Below, piece by piece: positions 1-15,000 of a stretch of DNA of 64,000 bases. The notes under the pieces are model-generated. The model ran no database searches and was not told the DNA's origin. It saw nothing but the letters and a program-made list of their open reading frames with translations. A program made the translations under genes and the position numbers. This DNA comes from Setaria digitata (Eukaryota > Nematoda > Chromadorea > Rhabditida > Setariidae): contig RCAB01000009.1 of assembly GCA_003640385.1 (NCBI GenBank), forward strand, positions 248,001 through 312,000, written 5' to 3'. How positions within the stretch are numbered: position 1 is the first letter of the stretch; every line of letters begins with the position of its first letter.

Positions 1-3000
1 TGACAACAAAAAGCAGACAAGTTGTAATATTTGTTGATTGCGTGTGACTTCAACATTTCCACATCAATCAAACCAACCTGGACACGACAAACAACAGCCA
101 TACATTCAGTATCACCGCGCTGATATGCCACATCACCAAGTCTGATGTTAAGTCGCTGAGCAATTAACACACCTACGTCTTGATTGTCATTGATGAAAAT
201 GTATCGTGCTTCAGGTTCAAATATGATCGTTGGCTGACGCATATGAAACAACGCCCAACTACAAACTAGTTAACCTGCACCGAGGAAAGTCAGGAAAACT
301 AATAAAATAAACAGCAAACAACATTAACTGTTTACTCTGTCTGAAATACCACTTACCTACCAGCATTCATTTCACCATGCATACAAGCTAAAGATAAACT
401 CTGTCCAGACAGTTCCAATACGCCACCTACAACAGTTATCCCATCAGCACTTTTTGGCATGGGTAAAAGTTTTTGCCGTGCTTGGATATGTGTTAACATA
501 TCGAGGACTGATTGCCAATGATGGTATTTCGTGAAATTTATGAAATTTCTGTCAGTGACATTCGGAGAAACTTTTTCCACTACCACAGAGCTTCTAATAC
601 CCCATACCATTCGGCTATTCGTTAATTGCTCCTAAAGAATATAAGTATTTATTGATTCTAAAATTGAGAAGTTCTAAATATCATACCAAAAAACTCTTCA
701 ACCCACATTTTCAAACAAAAATGATTCAGTTTAAGGCATACGGAAAAAAAAACCTTTTCTAACACACCAGAAAAATATTTTGAACCTGGAAGAATGATCG
801 TAATTTCTGAGCAATTTTTATAAGATCATCGACAGTCACTTTTGTTATTATCAATTGCAAATCTGACCAAGAACAAGTGATGTTAACAGCTACGGATGCC
901 TTTAGAACCTTCAACATTTTTTTATGTAATATAATTTCCTTTGAACACTGTTTTGTATCAAGCAATAAAAACTTGAACGCAATTTCATCAAACGATTAAT
1001 AACAACTGAAATTAACGAAAAAAAGCAAACCTCGCCCGCATCATCAAGAATAGTTATCCATTCATCTAAAAATTTGACAGACGGCTTTTCACATTTTGCA
1101 ATAAATATTGGACGGCTCATCCATTCAATTCGGCTTTGAACTTCTTCGAGCTCTAACTTCGCGAAATTTCGAGGTGGTTTCTTCAAAAATATTGCAAAAT
1201 TTCGAAATCTTGATTGAAAAATAAAGCTAGAAATTGGTATACTGCACCACGACACATATCAATATTTTTTCCAAACAGATAAATTTAAAGAATGGAAATG
1301 TGATAAAAAAGAAAAGAAATTCCATAAAAAGTCAACCAAAGCAGCTGTCTGATTTTTGCATGCAATATGCAAAGATGTGATAGCAATCTCTCCCGATATT
1401 ACACCTCCATAAGCTGATAATACTGCTGATTCCAAACCAAAGTTAACAGAAACTGCTCGATCTTGCTTAGAATTAAGCTAAAATAGCAATTTATGAAAAT
1501 AAATCTAAATAAACTTATGGGATTATTTAATGATTTATTAAGTATGTCGAAATTCCAGTTTATAAACTACTGGATAGTAATTTAATAAGTGGTTGAGAAT
1601 CACTAATTCTTTCAATTGGAATCAGTGCAACGGCATATGACTGCAAGACAATTTCAGCGGAAGCGTAATATTATTGGTATACAACAGCTGGCTTTTGATA
1701 CAAAATTGATTGGAAATCAAAATATTGCCTGACAGTAGCCGTGCAAAACACCTTCCCGCAAAATCAACTTAGTATTTCCCATTGTATTGGCCATTTGTGC
1801 ACTAATATTGAGTTCCTTCCATTTAACGCCACATATTACAACAGCGCTCCATTCCTTTTTCTTCAAAATCACTTGTGTCAGTGGAAATCTACAATAGGAT
1901 GGGATGTTTTGATAAGGTTTAGATATGACATAACATAATTTTTTAAAACAGAACCAAAAAGTATATAAATGATAATAACGCGCATTTCTATTATATTTAA
2001 GCTCACATTATAAAACCGCTACTTACGAAAGCAACTTGATTTAAAAAAACTGCCTGGAGACAAATTTAATCTAAATCAATAGAAAAAATTAGTTTTAAAC
2101 ACCGGAGAAACCAACTTATTAGAAGGTTGTCTCCATGATGAATGACTCATTAGAAGTGACATTTCGGTGTTATAAGTAGGAGTTTTCATGGAGTGCCCTC
2201 CGAAGAATAATCTCCGCATAATGGTATGCCGATACCATGGTTTCGGAAAAGAAATCAGCTCCGCAAGGCGACGCATATCGTAATTGAAATTGGCTGCGCC
2301 AACGTCTGCAGTTAATACGAACTGCAAAAGCAAGCAAGACAACATAACTTTAAGATATGTTCGGATCTTTCTCCATTTTTCGTTCACTCATCATACCCAA
2401 ATCAGAGTGGCAAAATTTAATTGTAGAAAGGTTTTTTCTTTTTTTCCAAAACAAATTCCTCCCACCCTAGTAATAGATACCTTATGATTATGATTACCTG
2501 AACTTTGTTGTCGGATTCCAAACGGCTATTCTTACTTCTTGAAGCCAGAATGGACAAATGATCAAGTGTTAGTAGGAGAGCATCTTGAGCTGTGGAACGC
2601 TGAAATTATGCTAAAATTTAAGACGTGTAAAATTTGTTTTATATTAAAAACCAGGGGTAGCGGAATCGATACTTCAAAAATCAACGTAAAGATGAATGGG
2701 ATACATAACGAAAAAACATTTAACAATTTGAACTCAATAATTGAAATAGAAAAAGCGGCCAGTGCATAAACAGTTGAACCAGCATTGAGTGAGATTTCGT
2801 AACTCCTTCCTAGTTTTAGTATATAAAATTATTACGGAAAGCACCGAAAAGTGTTAGTTAAATTTTAACAAGCAGAATTAAGCAGATGTTGTCAGGTATC
2901 ATCGGCTTCCTTCGTTAATCTGATGAAAGGATGTACAGTAATCAAGAAAGTGAAAATATATTTTAGTATGAATTGCCCATCCTGAAATTTGTTATCATTA

Positions 3001-6000
3001 TCTCTCACGCAACTAACAATTTTTTCCTTAAATTATTCATAACAGCTACCTGATGTGGGCTGTAAATATTCAAGGAAAAAGCACTTAATGTTGCAGCAAC
3101 ATGTATTCCACCTCCAGCAGTATCACCAGTACCACTACTTGCTCCTTCACAAAGCGGCCGTGTCGATGCCATAAGTGTGAGTGATGGAAGCTTTAGCAAA
3201 CAATCAGCTGCAGCCGTTCGCTTAAATGAATTAATCTTGAACTTGAAACTGCAAATAACTTCTGCAGAATTACGAAAAAAAACTATTCCTTGTACATTTC
3301 ATTGGATTATTCGTCGAACTCAATTAACTACTTCATTCGTCTCATTTACGACTTCATTTTAAACCTATTTAAACTGAATTATTAAAATAGTAGGGTACTT
3401 AATCATAATTTAACAGTTAACAATTATCTGACATATTCATTTAACAGATGAAAATTACTTGACATATTATTCTAACTTTTCCTTTACTTTATAATCCTAG
3501 TACAGTTTAATCAAAATTGCATTGGCAACAGAAAGAATCAAAAAAAAAAATCAATTGGTTAAGAACAAGTGCAAAAAAAAAAAATCTCCAAAGAGCAAAA
3601 AATTTAATCTTACGAAACAATTTCACTGTATAATGACAGAACTTTCACAACACTTTTATTATAATATAAAAAATTGGAGAGTGAGAAAAAGCACTCACTT
3701 GCTGCTGACCTTCAAATCGAATTGTAGAAGAGTGTACTGTCAGATGGAATAGAACATCGAGCGGAATTACAGAAGTATCCATTTCAACAATAGATACATC
3801 AGAATTAACCATTTCATTCAAACTCACCTTTGAAAGAATTATGAATAAGCAAAGGTTGATCAATGGATTTGAGAAATTTAGAGCTAAAAACTGGAGCATA
3901 AATTTTAACTATAAAAAAAACAGTCGCATGTCAGGAAAAATTGAAACAATAAAAAAAATCAAAAATTGAATAGATTATGAATAACTTACATCTACTGATG
4001 AATCCACATTATTTTCAGGAATGGTTTCAAGCATCTGTTCCAGAAAATCGGCAAGATGTGGCGTCATTAGCGACTCTTGTGGCATGCTTGCCAACTCAAC
4101 CGAAAGATAAAAGGCTGGTCGACGTAACAGACTAAAACGTAAATTCTTTCGTATGTCTGTTGATTGATTTTCATAAACTTCTGACAGTAAATTACGTAAC
4201 AGACTGCTCATAATATAATAAAATTTAATTTGAAGAGCTAATGAAGAAGAAATTGATAGGTTGATTTTACCTGGATCGAACATATTTGTGTGAAAACATA
4301 GCCTGGAGATGACGCGGTATTTGTCTGTGCATTTGACTTGTATCAAGCGATGTATAACAACCTCTGACATCAACACTGGAAAATATCCAAAGGAAAACAG
4401 TAGACGTTAAAAAAAAAAAAACCCAAGGCTCATAACTAGTATTGATTGGTCATTTCATATCTAACGTTACTTAAACAGCAGCCATTTCTAAATGCGAAAA
4501 TTGCATCAGCAATCACTCCTCTCTACTACACTAATAATTAACGATAATTTAGGCTGTTCTCGCCACTCTGCAACAACACAAATAACTGGTCCGATTTATA
4601 TGCAGTTTGATCAGACATCATCAATCAATTTTAATGAAGATAGCTAAAATACATACTAAACAAGTTTAAAACTCAAAGCAAACCTTGGAATTGCAAGTTT
4701 TGTGACTAGAATAGATTCACTTGTTTGTGATATTTTTGACTTTAAATCTCGCACAGATGGACGTTTTGTTAAAAGGCCTGTGCTTTCTTCTTGCCTACCC
4801 AAAGCTCGTAAAGTACATAGACCAGATTCTATACTTACCTGGAATTAATCTCTAAAATACAACATAATACAAATCATTCCACCCGAATCCTTTCCGAAAA
4901 TACTTCAAGCTTTAATTCCAAGACTTCAGACTTCATAAATAAAAAGAGCCCGAAAACTTACTTGTACATCAATATTCATGTCAACCGAACTTGCCATGAC
5001 ATTATTCTCTAATGAACGTCCATTTGATGGTCCCCTATCTGAACCTTTAAATACTCCACCAATTTGTAAACCTGAGAAAGCATTTTTCCTTATAGCGGAG
5101 TGCAAATGTGATGGATCATCTGACTGTTCAGACCACAGGGTATTCGATATTTGCCTTATCTCATGAACGCCTTCAGACTGCAAATCACTTTCCAAATTGT
5201 CATTGAAAAAAGAGAAAATTTAATTATCCAGCTCTAAAAGTTAAGAATTCGAAATGTTGAAATAAAAAGCCGAGAAAAAATTAAATCACTTGTTTCGGAG
5301 CTATAACATACAAAATCAACAGCAGTTTCTGTCCATCAAAATTATCTACAAAAAAGACGCTAAAATGAACCTTTTTCGGCTCCATTAACTTCTTTCGTTG
5401 ACGAACGGCATTTCGCTTCAACTTCTCAATTATAGATTTCCGAAACTGCTTAAATCGAGCCGATTCTAGTTTACGTAACGTCCGCCTTTCCTTCTCGATA
5501 GCCGGTTCCGATGCCCCACACTGCATCAGGTCAGTAACCAAAACCGACTGCTCATGCATCTATAAAGTGAAGTATTTTAGTAACCCAAATTGGATGGTCC
5601 CAAAAAAAGCAGGAAAAGCAAAACGATCACAAATTTACAAAAAAAAAAAACCTCTTTTGTATATTTTCATTTTGAAAATTATGCAACAATTCAAACTACT
5701 CAGACTACAAAATACGAAACTCGCGTTACTTACTTTCCGCTCCAACCACTGAATTCGTTCTTCGGGTTGTGCAAGACTTCCCAGTTCACCAGTGGCATCA
5801 ATTTCAGCATCTTGCTCATCCTCATCATCACAAACGAGCGATGACTCATTGGCCAGTTCCTCCCAATCTTCCTCACTGATATCGGAAGCAAGAGAGGAGA
5901 ACGTACTAATTAAAAGAGATCCATGCTTGCCAATGCGCTAAAAGATCCTAACTAATCGCAAACATTTTCAACACTACCAGATTTTTGCGAGACAAGTGCG

Positions 6001-9000
6001 ACAAACATCTGTAATTCTTCCATTCGCTTGGATGATTTAAATTTTAAAGATATCGATATCAGTACTAAAACTTCAGAAGCAGCTAAAATACACTAATATC
6101 ATAAGGTCGCACTTCAAAAAAAAAGAAAAACAAAATCAATTCATGTCTTACATGATCAAGGTCGATGACCATCCCACACATTTGCCATTTAACTGACAAA
6201 GTCCACTTCGCGTTCTCAGATGAGTCAGAAGCAGCCGTTGCACGTGAAACAAGCTGATAAGTACCTTGCGGAAAATAGAAATAATTTGACCGCGGATCAC
6301 CAGGTTCCTCCCCAATCCAAGTGTCATTCAGAGCCTACAAACTTTGATTTTTCACACCTAGGATAATACTGCAGCTGATAACCGCTAGCACTGCCGGTCA
6401 CTGTTGGTTACTTCATGCATTAAACATCACTAAAAAAGAAACAAAGAACTATTTAACTTTTCCATCTCCTCTTCTTGGTAATGAAACACTAATTTTTGGT
6501 ATTATGCAACCGACACAATGATTAGAAATGACAATATTGCTTTTCCCAAAATTTAAAAATTGCCATGAAATTTTCAGAAACAATCCCATATCTGCATGGA
6601 TTTCAAATTCAAGTAAATTAGAACATTTTGCCACTTCCTCAACATTTGGTAATCACCTGATCATCGAAATTGTCGATAAACTTGACTTTAAATTTGTGAA
6701 ATGTTGCTTGACAAGCCAATTCTTTCTTCACACAAACGCTAATGTCAGTGCTTTGCAAAGAAATAAGGAGTGCCGATAGATTCTCGCTCAGATCTGCACT
6801 ATATAAGGGCATACAAACATAGATACCATTGGTAACCTTCAGCAATAAGCTTACATTCATTTCTGTCTCTACATTCTGGAATATATACATACATATATAT
6901 ATATATAAAATTCACATGATATATTATATAATATTATATATTTAAAAGTCTCTAATTCAAAATGATTTCAACTGTAAAAATGGGACTAAGTTTAATTTAA
7001 CTAAAGTAAAAATGAACAAATATTTGCACGACGATAAACATTTAGCAAATGAGGATTACTGATGAGCTGACAAATATCATAAAAATTTTCCATTTATCTG
7101 CTCCATTTTAAAACATATGCACTGTAATGGTTATGAGCTCCATTTTTTTTTTTTTTTTTTCAGATGACTAGAAGGCGGAAACTACACATTACTTGGCCTT
7201 TCAATCCAAGGTATCTTTAGAAAATTTGCCATAACCACCAAAACCTGCCAAGGAGTCAAATAAAACCAAAAAGTTACATGGAATCAACTGATATCGTAAT
7301 CAAAAATTATGACCGTAACTGCCACAAAGTTTCTATTTTTTTAACATATCATCTCCATAGCTAATTTTTTTTTCCTCAGAACTAAAAAAATACCAAAGGT
7401 GTTGAAACATGAGTCGAAGTAACAGATGATCGTCGTGCTGCTTTTAACATTTTTTTTCGTTCTTCATGCCAAAAATCATAAGTGTTCTTGTAATTAAGCC
7501 ATAACAGGATTGCCTAAACAGAAGTATGAAACATATGGCTTTGTAGGATGCACAAAGAAAAGAAGAAATTTGGTGCGAATAACTTAAATTCAATGATGCA
7601 AAAAGCTGGTCAACAAAACAAAAATATGATTATTTAACAAAAAAGCTTACTTTATCAATTGCTGATGACTTGATCAGCAGAATGGGACGATTCACTGTAA
7701 CAACATAGCTATGTGCAGATGGCACGCTACTGTTCTTATTTTGTAAGGTTATCTGAATTCCATTTAAAAAATTATTTCACTTTAGCTGCAATTTCACAAA
7801 ACCAAGACTTTGTAATTAGATTTATTCAAACTAATATTTAACCATATAAATAGGGCTTTCCAGAGAATATTACTGAAGTTATCTTTAAATCTACCCACCA
7901 AAGAAAGCTTGATCACAGCAGGGAAAATGTAATCCTTTCAACTCCTTTGAAATTTCTAACTGTAGCCTTGTTTAGTTTGAACATCATAAATTACATGAAC
8001 CATAAACAGATGGCTGGTTTGGGACTGAGATTTTGCATAGACCTAACTTAAAATTTAATTTAAAAAGATATTTCACCTGTGTCATAAATGTAGCAAATTC
8101 CTGCAATTCAGTTTCAATTTCTTCAAACATAGCGGTTTTAACCAATAGACCAAGTTTAGTGCTCATACCAATTACAGCTTTCCCATATAATCTTTTCTGA
8201 AGAGCCATTTCTGTGAAGAACGATTTAAACCAAATTTATCGTTTCACAGTGAGAGAACGAACTTAACGAATTATGTAAATTAATTAATTAAACGAATTAA
8301 TTAGATTAATTAAGCAAATAAACAAATCAGTTAAGTTATTTAATTAAATAAGTAAAAGAGTAGGTAAAATGGATAAATCAGTGGGTAAATAATATGAAGA
8401 GTAATATTTTTGCCGAATAATTTTCCAATCCGTTGAACTAATCCTAAAAATTTCACCGTTCCAAACCGATACTGATACTAAAATTTACTGTTTCTGAGTC
8501 CGCTCCTTTTCTTGTCCAACGATTCGTTAAAGTAGCAGTAATATTATCAAATGTAAGCCGAACAGCAACTGAAGTTGGTGTACTAGCAGTGAGTTGAAGC
8601 CATGGGGCTGTCTCTCCACGCAACTGAAGTAATATAATTCATAAGCAATTTTGTTTAATAATTGAAAATATCTGAGAAGCAAACGGGCAGAATGCTGTAC
8701 AAATGTATGTGAATGTGAGACATCTGCTGCTAAACTGATCGGTTTAAATCATTAAGGGTGGCGTTTAAATCATACAAAACAAAGTAAGGGAGTCCCAGTG
8801 ACTAAAAACAAACCACATACAAGACATTAATTAGAAGTCTAGAAATCAAGAACAGTTACGAAAAAAGATGAACTGCAACATTTGACAATTATGTGCAGTT
8901 TACAATTTAATTATCAGTTCCTAAAAAGACGAAGTTGATCAATAAAGGTGCACACAACCTCGTACTTCCACAAATAAAATGTTTGATAATTTAACTTAAT

Positions 9001-12000
9001 TATAAGCTGCCATGACGAAAAGCTGATCATTAAGTGATGAATGACGACAAATATGCAAAATACTAATGAAAACTTACTGTAATAGTAAATAAAAATGGAT
9101 CTTGTACGGGAAGTTGTTCAGAAGCCGCTGGCAGATGAACTGTTCGGTCTCCAATGATTCTATCAATTAGCGATGTTAATTCAGCACGGAAACACTGTTC
9201 AGCAAAAAGAATTTGATTAAGCAAATCTGTCGTAAATACATGTTCCAATTTACCTGAAATTGAAGAAAAAAAAATTTTAAAGAAAAAAACTGGATCAAGA
9301 CTAGTAATTTGTACTTTCCGATAAAAATTCAACTTACTATGTCGTTAAGATCAGATCCTTTGTGTGGAAATATCAAAAATATTTCTAACATTCAATATCA
9401 AAACTAAGAAATTAATAAGAGAAAATCTTAGTTAACCCAGTCCCATGCTCATGAAAACAAAATAACAGTTTAAGTATTACCAACTATCAACACGACATCA
9501 ATATACCCTCCTTCTCGGAATAGCAAATTTTCGTCCTTTATTTCATCAGCGCGTTCAATTTTCTCCGGCATTCGATAAGCGCCATTAGCAGAAATATGAG
9601 GAAGTATTAGGGTAAAGGTATCCGAATTTAAAGCAGATGTTCGCTTATCATCAGTGGGTGCCATAACAGTGAAATGAACAACGTGGCTCTTAATTCGTCC
9701 AGTAAATTTTGATGCGGATCCTCTGAAATCCAATTAAATTTTAAATATTTTGGCTGCGGTTTCAAATACCAAATCTAAAATTTTTAAATACTCCACAGTA
9801 TTACCAATGAAAGAAAACGAACGTATTCCCACAACTGTGTGCTTGATCAAGTCGATACTTTACTTTCAATGACGGCAGTAACTGAGCAGATAATTCAATG
9901 CTGCTTATTAGAAGTTCGAAATTCATAACCACTACACCCTGTCGCTTTTGCAAATGAGCAGAATATTCACCAACTGGCTACAATGATTTCTAAATTCTAA
10001 TTTAAGAAAAGATACAAAATAAGCTAGGAATGCCTCTGATATATATTATTTTGTAGGTTTAACCAACTGCTTTAAGTATAGACAACGAACAATAACGAAG
10101 TGAGAGAAGTAAGTGTACAAAAATATCCAAATATACAATGATACCGTTGGAGTACTGTATTCCAGACGAGTAATTTGCTCATTCAGCTGTGAAACATTCC
10201 TGAGAACCACCTCATGAAGATTTTGGGCATGAATGGGAGTATCACCTTCGATATCACCAATTAACACATTTATATGACTTCTTACTGGTCCATTAATATA
10301 TTTCTCTCTATAATTCAACCTTTTCAAACGGTTTTCAAAATTTCAGTTGCATTAAGAATTACTGAAATTGAAACGTAATAACATCAAATGCAGAACCTTT
10401 CAAATTTCAGTGAGCTTGTTTTCACCAGAAAGCTAACGATATGTTTGGCGTCGTGACCTATCACAAATTCGGATAAAATAAGATTAGCACGCTGCATGGA
10501 TGCATTTAGTTCATCCAGTATCTTATTATCTGCTACCTTATCCCGCCGATTAATATGTTCAAGCTGAAATATTATAAACTTTCTGGTGAAAAAATTTCAA
10601 ACCTAAAAATAAATGCTTTCAATCAACATTTTTACAAATGCATCTTGTTGTTTAAAACTAACTCGTGTTCTTTTTAAGGTCGTTGAAATATACAAGTGGG
10701 TAAGAGTCATCTCAAGCACTGCAACTTTAATGTCCATGTTACCATTCACTTTCATTTCTAGAACATTATCACTGAGCTGCGTGATGGCAATCTGAGAACT
10801 GAAATCACATGTAATTGAATTTGATTGGTACCAGTAACAGGCTACCCAAATAAACTCATAACAATAAGACAAAACAAGTTACCTTTGATAATCTTGCAGT
10901 TTGTTGATCACATTTTGTAACCAACACGCAGAACCCGCGTAACCAAAGTCAGACATGGAAGGATTTGAAAGGGACTTCGATGCACACATCGTTTCCTTCG
11001 ATGCTTCAAATGTTCTAGCCGTTTTTAAATGGGAGAAAGCTGATGCACAAGAACGAGTCACACGTGAAAGATCGTTGAAAAGACAGACGGCCACAAAGGG
11101 AAATACGATACGAATATTTTGTACAGATGAGTTGTATGATAAAAACATACAAATCCTAAAAATTATAATTTTTCACTTTTCCATTTAGATTTATTTACTG
11201 AATAACTTAACGAGGAAAATTCCGATCAAAGATAAAGTAATATATTTAAAAAAGAAAAGCAGAATATAAATTCTCATTACTAATGAAAAATCCTAACAAT
11301 CAAATAATTAACTGATTTACCAAACTTTCAAAATCTCATGCTATAATTAAAATTCACAAAATTTCACTTTCATTTCGTAAAGGGAAATAAATTATCCACC
11401 TCACAGGTCGAAGTTTAAACTCATCAAATCGGGGCTCAGTACGAATCTGTCCCACCAAATCAAGTGAATCCAGATGTAACAGATGATGCCTTGTTGTTGA
11501 CAGGTAATTAACGTTCGATGCAGAGATCATTTTCGGTTCAAGAATATCAACCTAAAAAGCATACAATATCTCATCCTTCGATCTAAGATTTCTTAGGGTC
11601 ACACAACTGGAACCAGTCCGGTGTTCTACGAAATCACAGGACAAGCTTCAGAAGAGTCAAAAAAAAAAAAAAAAAGATGCTCTATAGAAATCATTTCGAT
11701 AATTATTCCTACAAGCTACGCGTAATTACGAATGGTTCTTTTGAGAAACTTTATCTTTCTTCTCTAAAACTTTTTTAGACATCCTTCTCCATCACTTGGA
11801 AAAATCGGAAAATGAATTATACACATTCAAGAAATTCAGAAATTAGTCGTGTAAATAATCTTGAAGATCAAAGAAAGCTTTCAGATTTCGTTAATATTTA
11901 AAACAACTAATTTTCTAAACGAAATTTTAAGGATAGATCGCTCCATTATTCCAGCAATGGAAAGATTTTGCAAAACGACTGTACCTTGACAGATGCTAAC

Positions 12001-15000
12001 TCAATTAAAAATTTAGCATCAATATTAGCTATTGGTAGCAGAATGAATGCTTTTGAAGATTGCAGTCCACGTGCCTGAAATCAATTTAACAAATGCAAAA
12101 TTGCAACATGGCCAAATTACAATCACGTATAGAATTATTTTGCAAAAATGAAGACCATCTAGGCTTAAAAATCATACACCTTAATGAAGTAATTGGCTTA
12201 GCAGTACTGTTAAGGTAACGAAAATCGATGAACAACTTCCTACAATTGACAGATAACAAACCTCATAAAAACTCCAAAAGAAAGCGGATAAAGCAATTTC
12301 CATAGCATTTACTGGTACATCATCCAGAAGTTTCTTAGCTGCCCTGTTGCGTGTTACTGCTTCTTTATGCTCACGATGTTTAGCCAAAACCCAGTGATAC
12401 AGATCCACTGAAGCATATTTATTTGACCCATTTCATCTAATCAATTTCTCGGACAATTCAAAATGTTATTAATTTATTAATGAGATCACTAATTACTGTT
12501 TCAATGAAAAAAAGATGAGTAAAGTAAATAAGCATTATTTACATGAAATAATTAATTAAAAATGAAAAACCATCTCATTTAGTCATTTCTTACCATAACC
12601 TTTGTGCATGGATTGGTGTAACCAGACTTTCAATTGAAAATTACAGTGAAAAAGACAGATAACATGCTTTGGTGAGATTCTGCAGTTGAACGAGCACTGC
12701 TGCTACCACCACTTTTATCAGCAGAATTGTTTAAATGATTTGAATCAATAGTTACACGAACTTCACGTGAGCCTGTTGGGCTCTTCATAAGATGTTCAAC
12801 GTATCTGTGAGCCAACTCAGTGTTTGATATCTGTAATCAATATTAATATGCTTGAAATTGCGACAATAATATATAGATCATTTCTTGCAACATGTTCTGT
12901 TCGGCACACCACTATACAGGCGTTAAACCTTTATACTAGGTTAAACTGTCGAAGACATGAATATTTCGCATCACTTATGCAAAACTTCGAATATCATGTA
13001 CCGATGTACCCACATAGTTTATCACTAATCAAGCATGTCTACTTATTCTGCTTCCTTCTGGTTTTGCACATGATCACATAAAATCTCAGAATTTACAGGT
13101 AAATTAAATGACCTAACTGATTTTCGAAAAGTATCACCTTCACTTGTGAACAAATAATAGTTTGCCAATGGCTAAGTAAAGCCACTAATGCCTGTTTTCT
13201 TCGTGTTTCATTCAAATAATGCCTCATTTCCAGATAATCCACCTGTTCCCAATAATTGTTAAGATCTTCCTGAGCAGCATAACGTAACAAAATTGTCGCT
13301 AACATGCAACTAGGACATGAGGATGCAGCCTTGTTATAAAGTTGCACATCAGCAAAACAGCTTTTTTCAAACACAAATAACTAAAATACGTTATCATAAA
13401 AAACAGTAACAGTTTGTTGAACTACATGCTAAAATATTTATCAAAGAGTAGTGGTATGTGAATAATATTAAACAAATAGTATTGTCATGATTCTTTTATT
13501 CTTCGTTGTGTTAAAACCGCGTACCTGACCATTGTTACAATCCATTACTTCCAGTAATAATCTTATTAAGGCAAAATCTATCCATTCATCTATAGCTGTT
13601 ACATTTTTTGTTAAACTTTCATTTAAGCGATCAGTCGCATATATCCAAGCAGTTATACAAGGTGCAAAGACATCGAAAAAAGGCCATTCCATGCTTAAAA
13701 ATAATTAAAAATTAGGAACCATGGAATTTTTTTTACATGAATGAACTAGCTTAGAATCATCGTCAACATACATGTTTTATCTCGAAAATTGAAATACTTT
13801 GTCAAATGATAGAAGCAAAACCTTGTCGTTTGTTCAACTGGCTTACACAAACCGACTGTTAGTCCACAAGGTCCGATTATCAAAGACAGCTGATCTTGCG
13901 ATCCTGGAGAAAATGCGCGCAATTTATTATTCACTCCACCGCTATTTATCTTTAACGTAATGTCAGGAAGCTCTCCATCTGCAAGGGAAAAATGCTAGTC
14001 GAATATTAAACCCTTTTGGATCCCTAAAACAATCAAATGCAAGAACTGAACGTGAAGTAGGAACAACTCTCTATGTAATAATCCATATGGTATTCGATGA
14101 GAGTAAAATATTTAAGTACTTGGATAATATTCAAAATTATGTCTTCAACCAACCTATAACAACTCTTAAATCATATCCGGAGAAACGACTGTTTAAATTA
14201 AGCTGATTCCAATTTGTGGAATATTTTAGAGAAAAAGACTTATTGTAGGCAAAATCTAATTTCCACGATTCAACCAACTGCAGAAATTGCGCATGACCTT
14301 TCACTGTAAATTCCATGCCCGGCAAACTTCTCTTCTGGAAAGAAATATGTAGAAAAAGTAGTTGTAGAATGCAATCGCAATTTTAGTTAGATCAAGTTAT
14401 AAAATTATTTCAGAAAAAAAACCACATAATTACTAAAGGAACTCTGAAATCTGGAGAAAAACGTTTACTCTGCCCGAAGAATCGCTTGAAAGAAATAATA
14501 CGCTCTTGTGAAAACGCAGAAGAACAACACTGCTTCGGGTAAGACGAGACACAGAATCTTCTAGGGATGACGGCTGTATAGTTTTTTCAATCATTCCACA
14601 CTGGAAGGAAACGATGTTGATGTCGGGAAACGTGATGCTACCTTGCAAACGTGTCTGGCTTTTTTCGTGAGCTAAATACAAACGTAAAAAGTTCAATGCA
14701 AAGTGCAAGTTTAAAGTGCTTATTTGAAATTCTACTCTCTTTTCAGTGGAAAAGCAAACGGTTTTAAGAAGATTTAAATTTCACTGATTTAGTTACAGTT
14801 GCCGACAAATTATCTCTAATAACCTGGAACTGCCTTTACAGTGAATCCAGTTTATTTTGCTTCAATAAGTTTTATTTGTTCCTTAATAACAGCTATTTTG
14901 CTAAAATTTTATTATATCACATAAAAAAAGTTTGGCATTCAGAATAGATATTCTTGCAGAGCTGCAAAGCAAAACTGAAGCAAAATTGTATCGTAAAAAA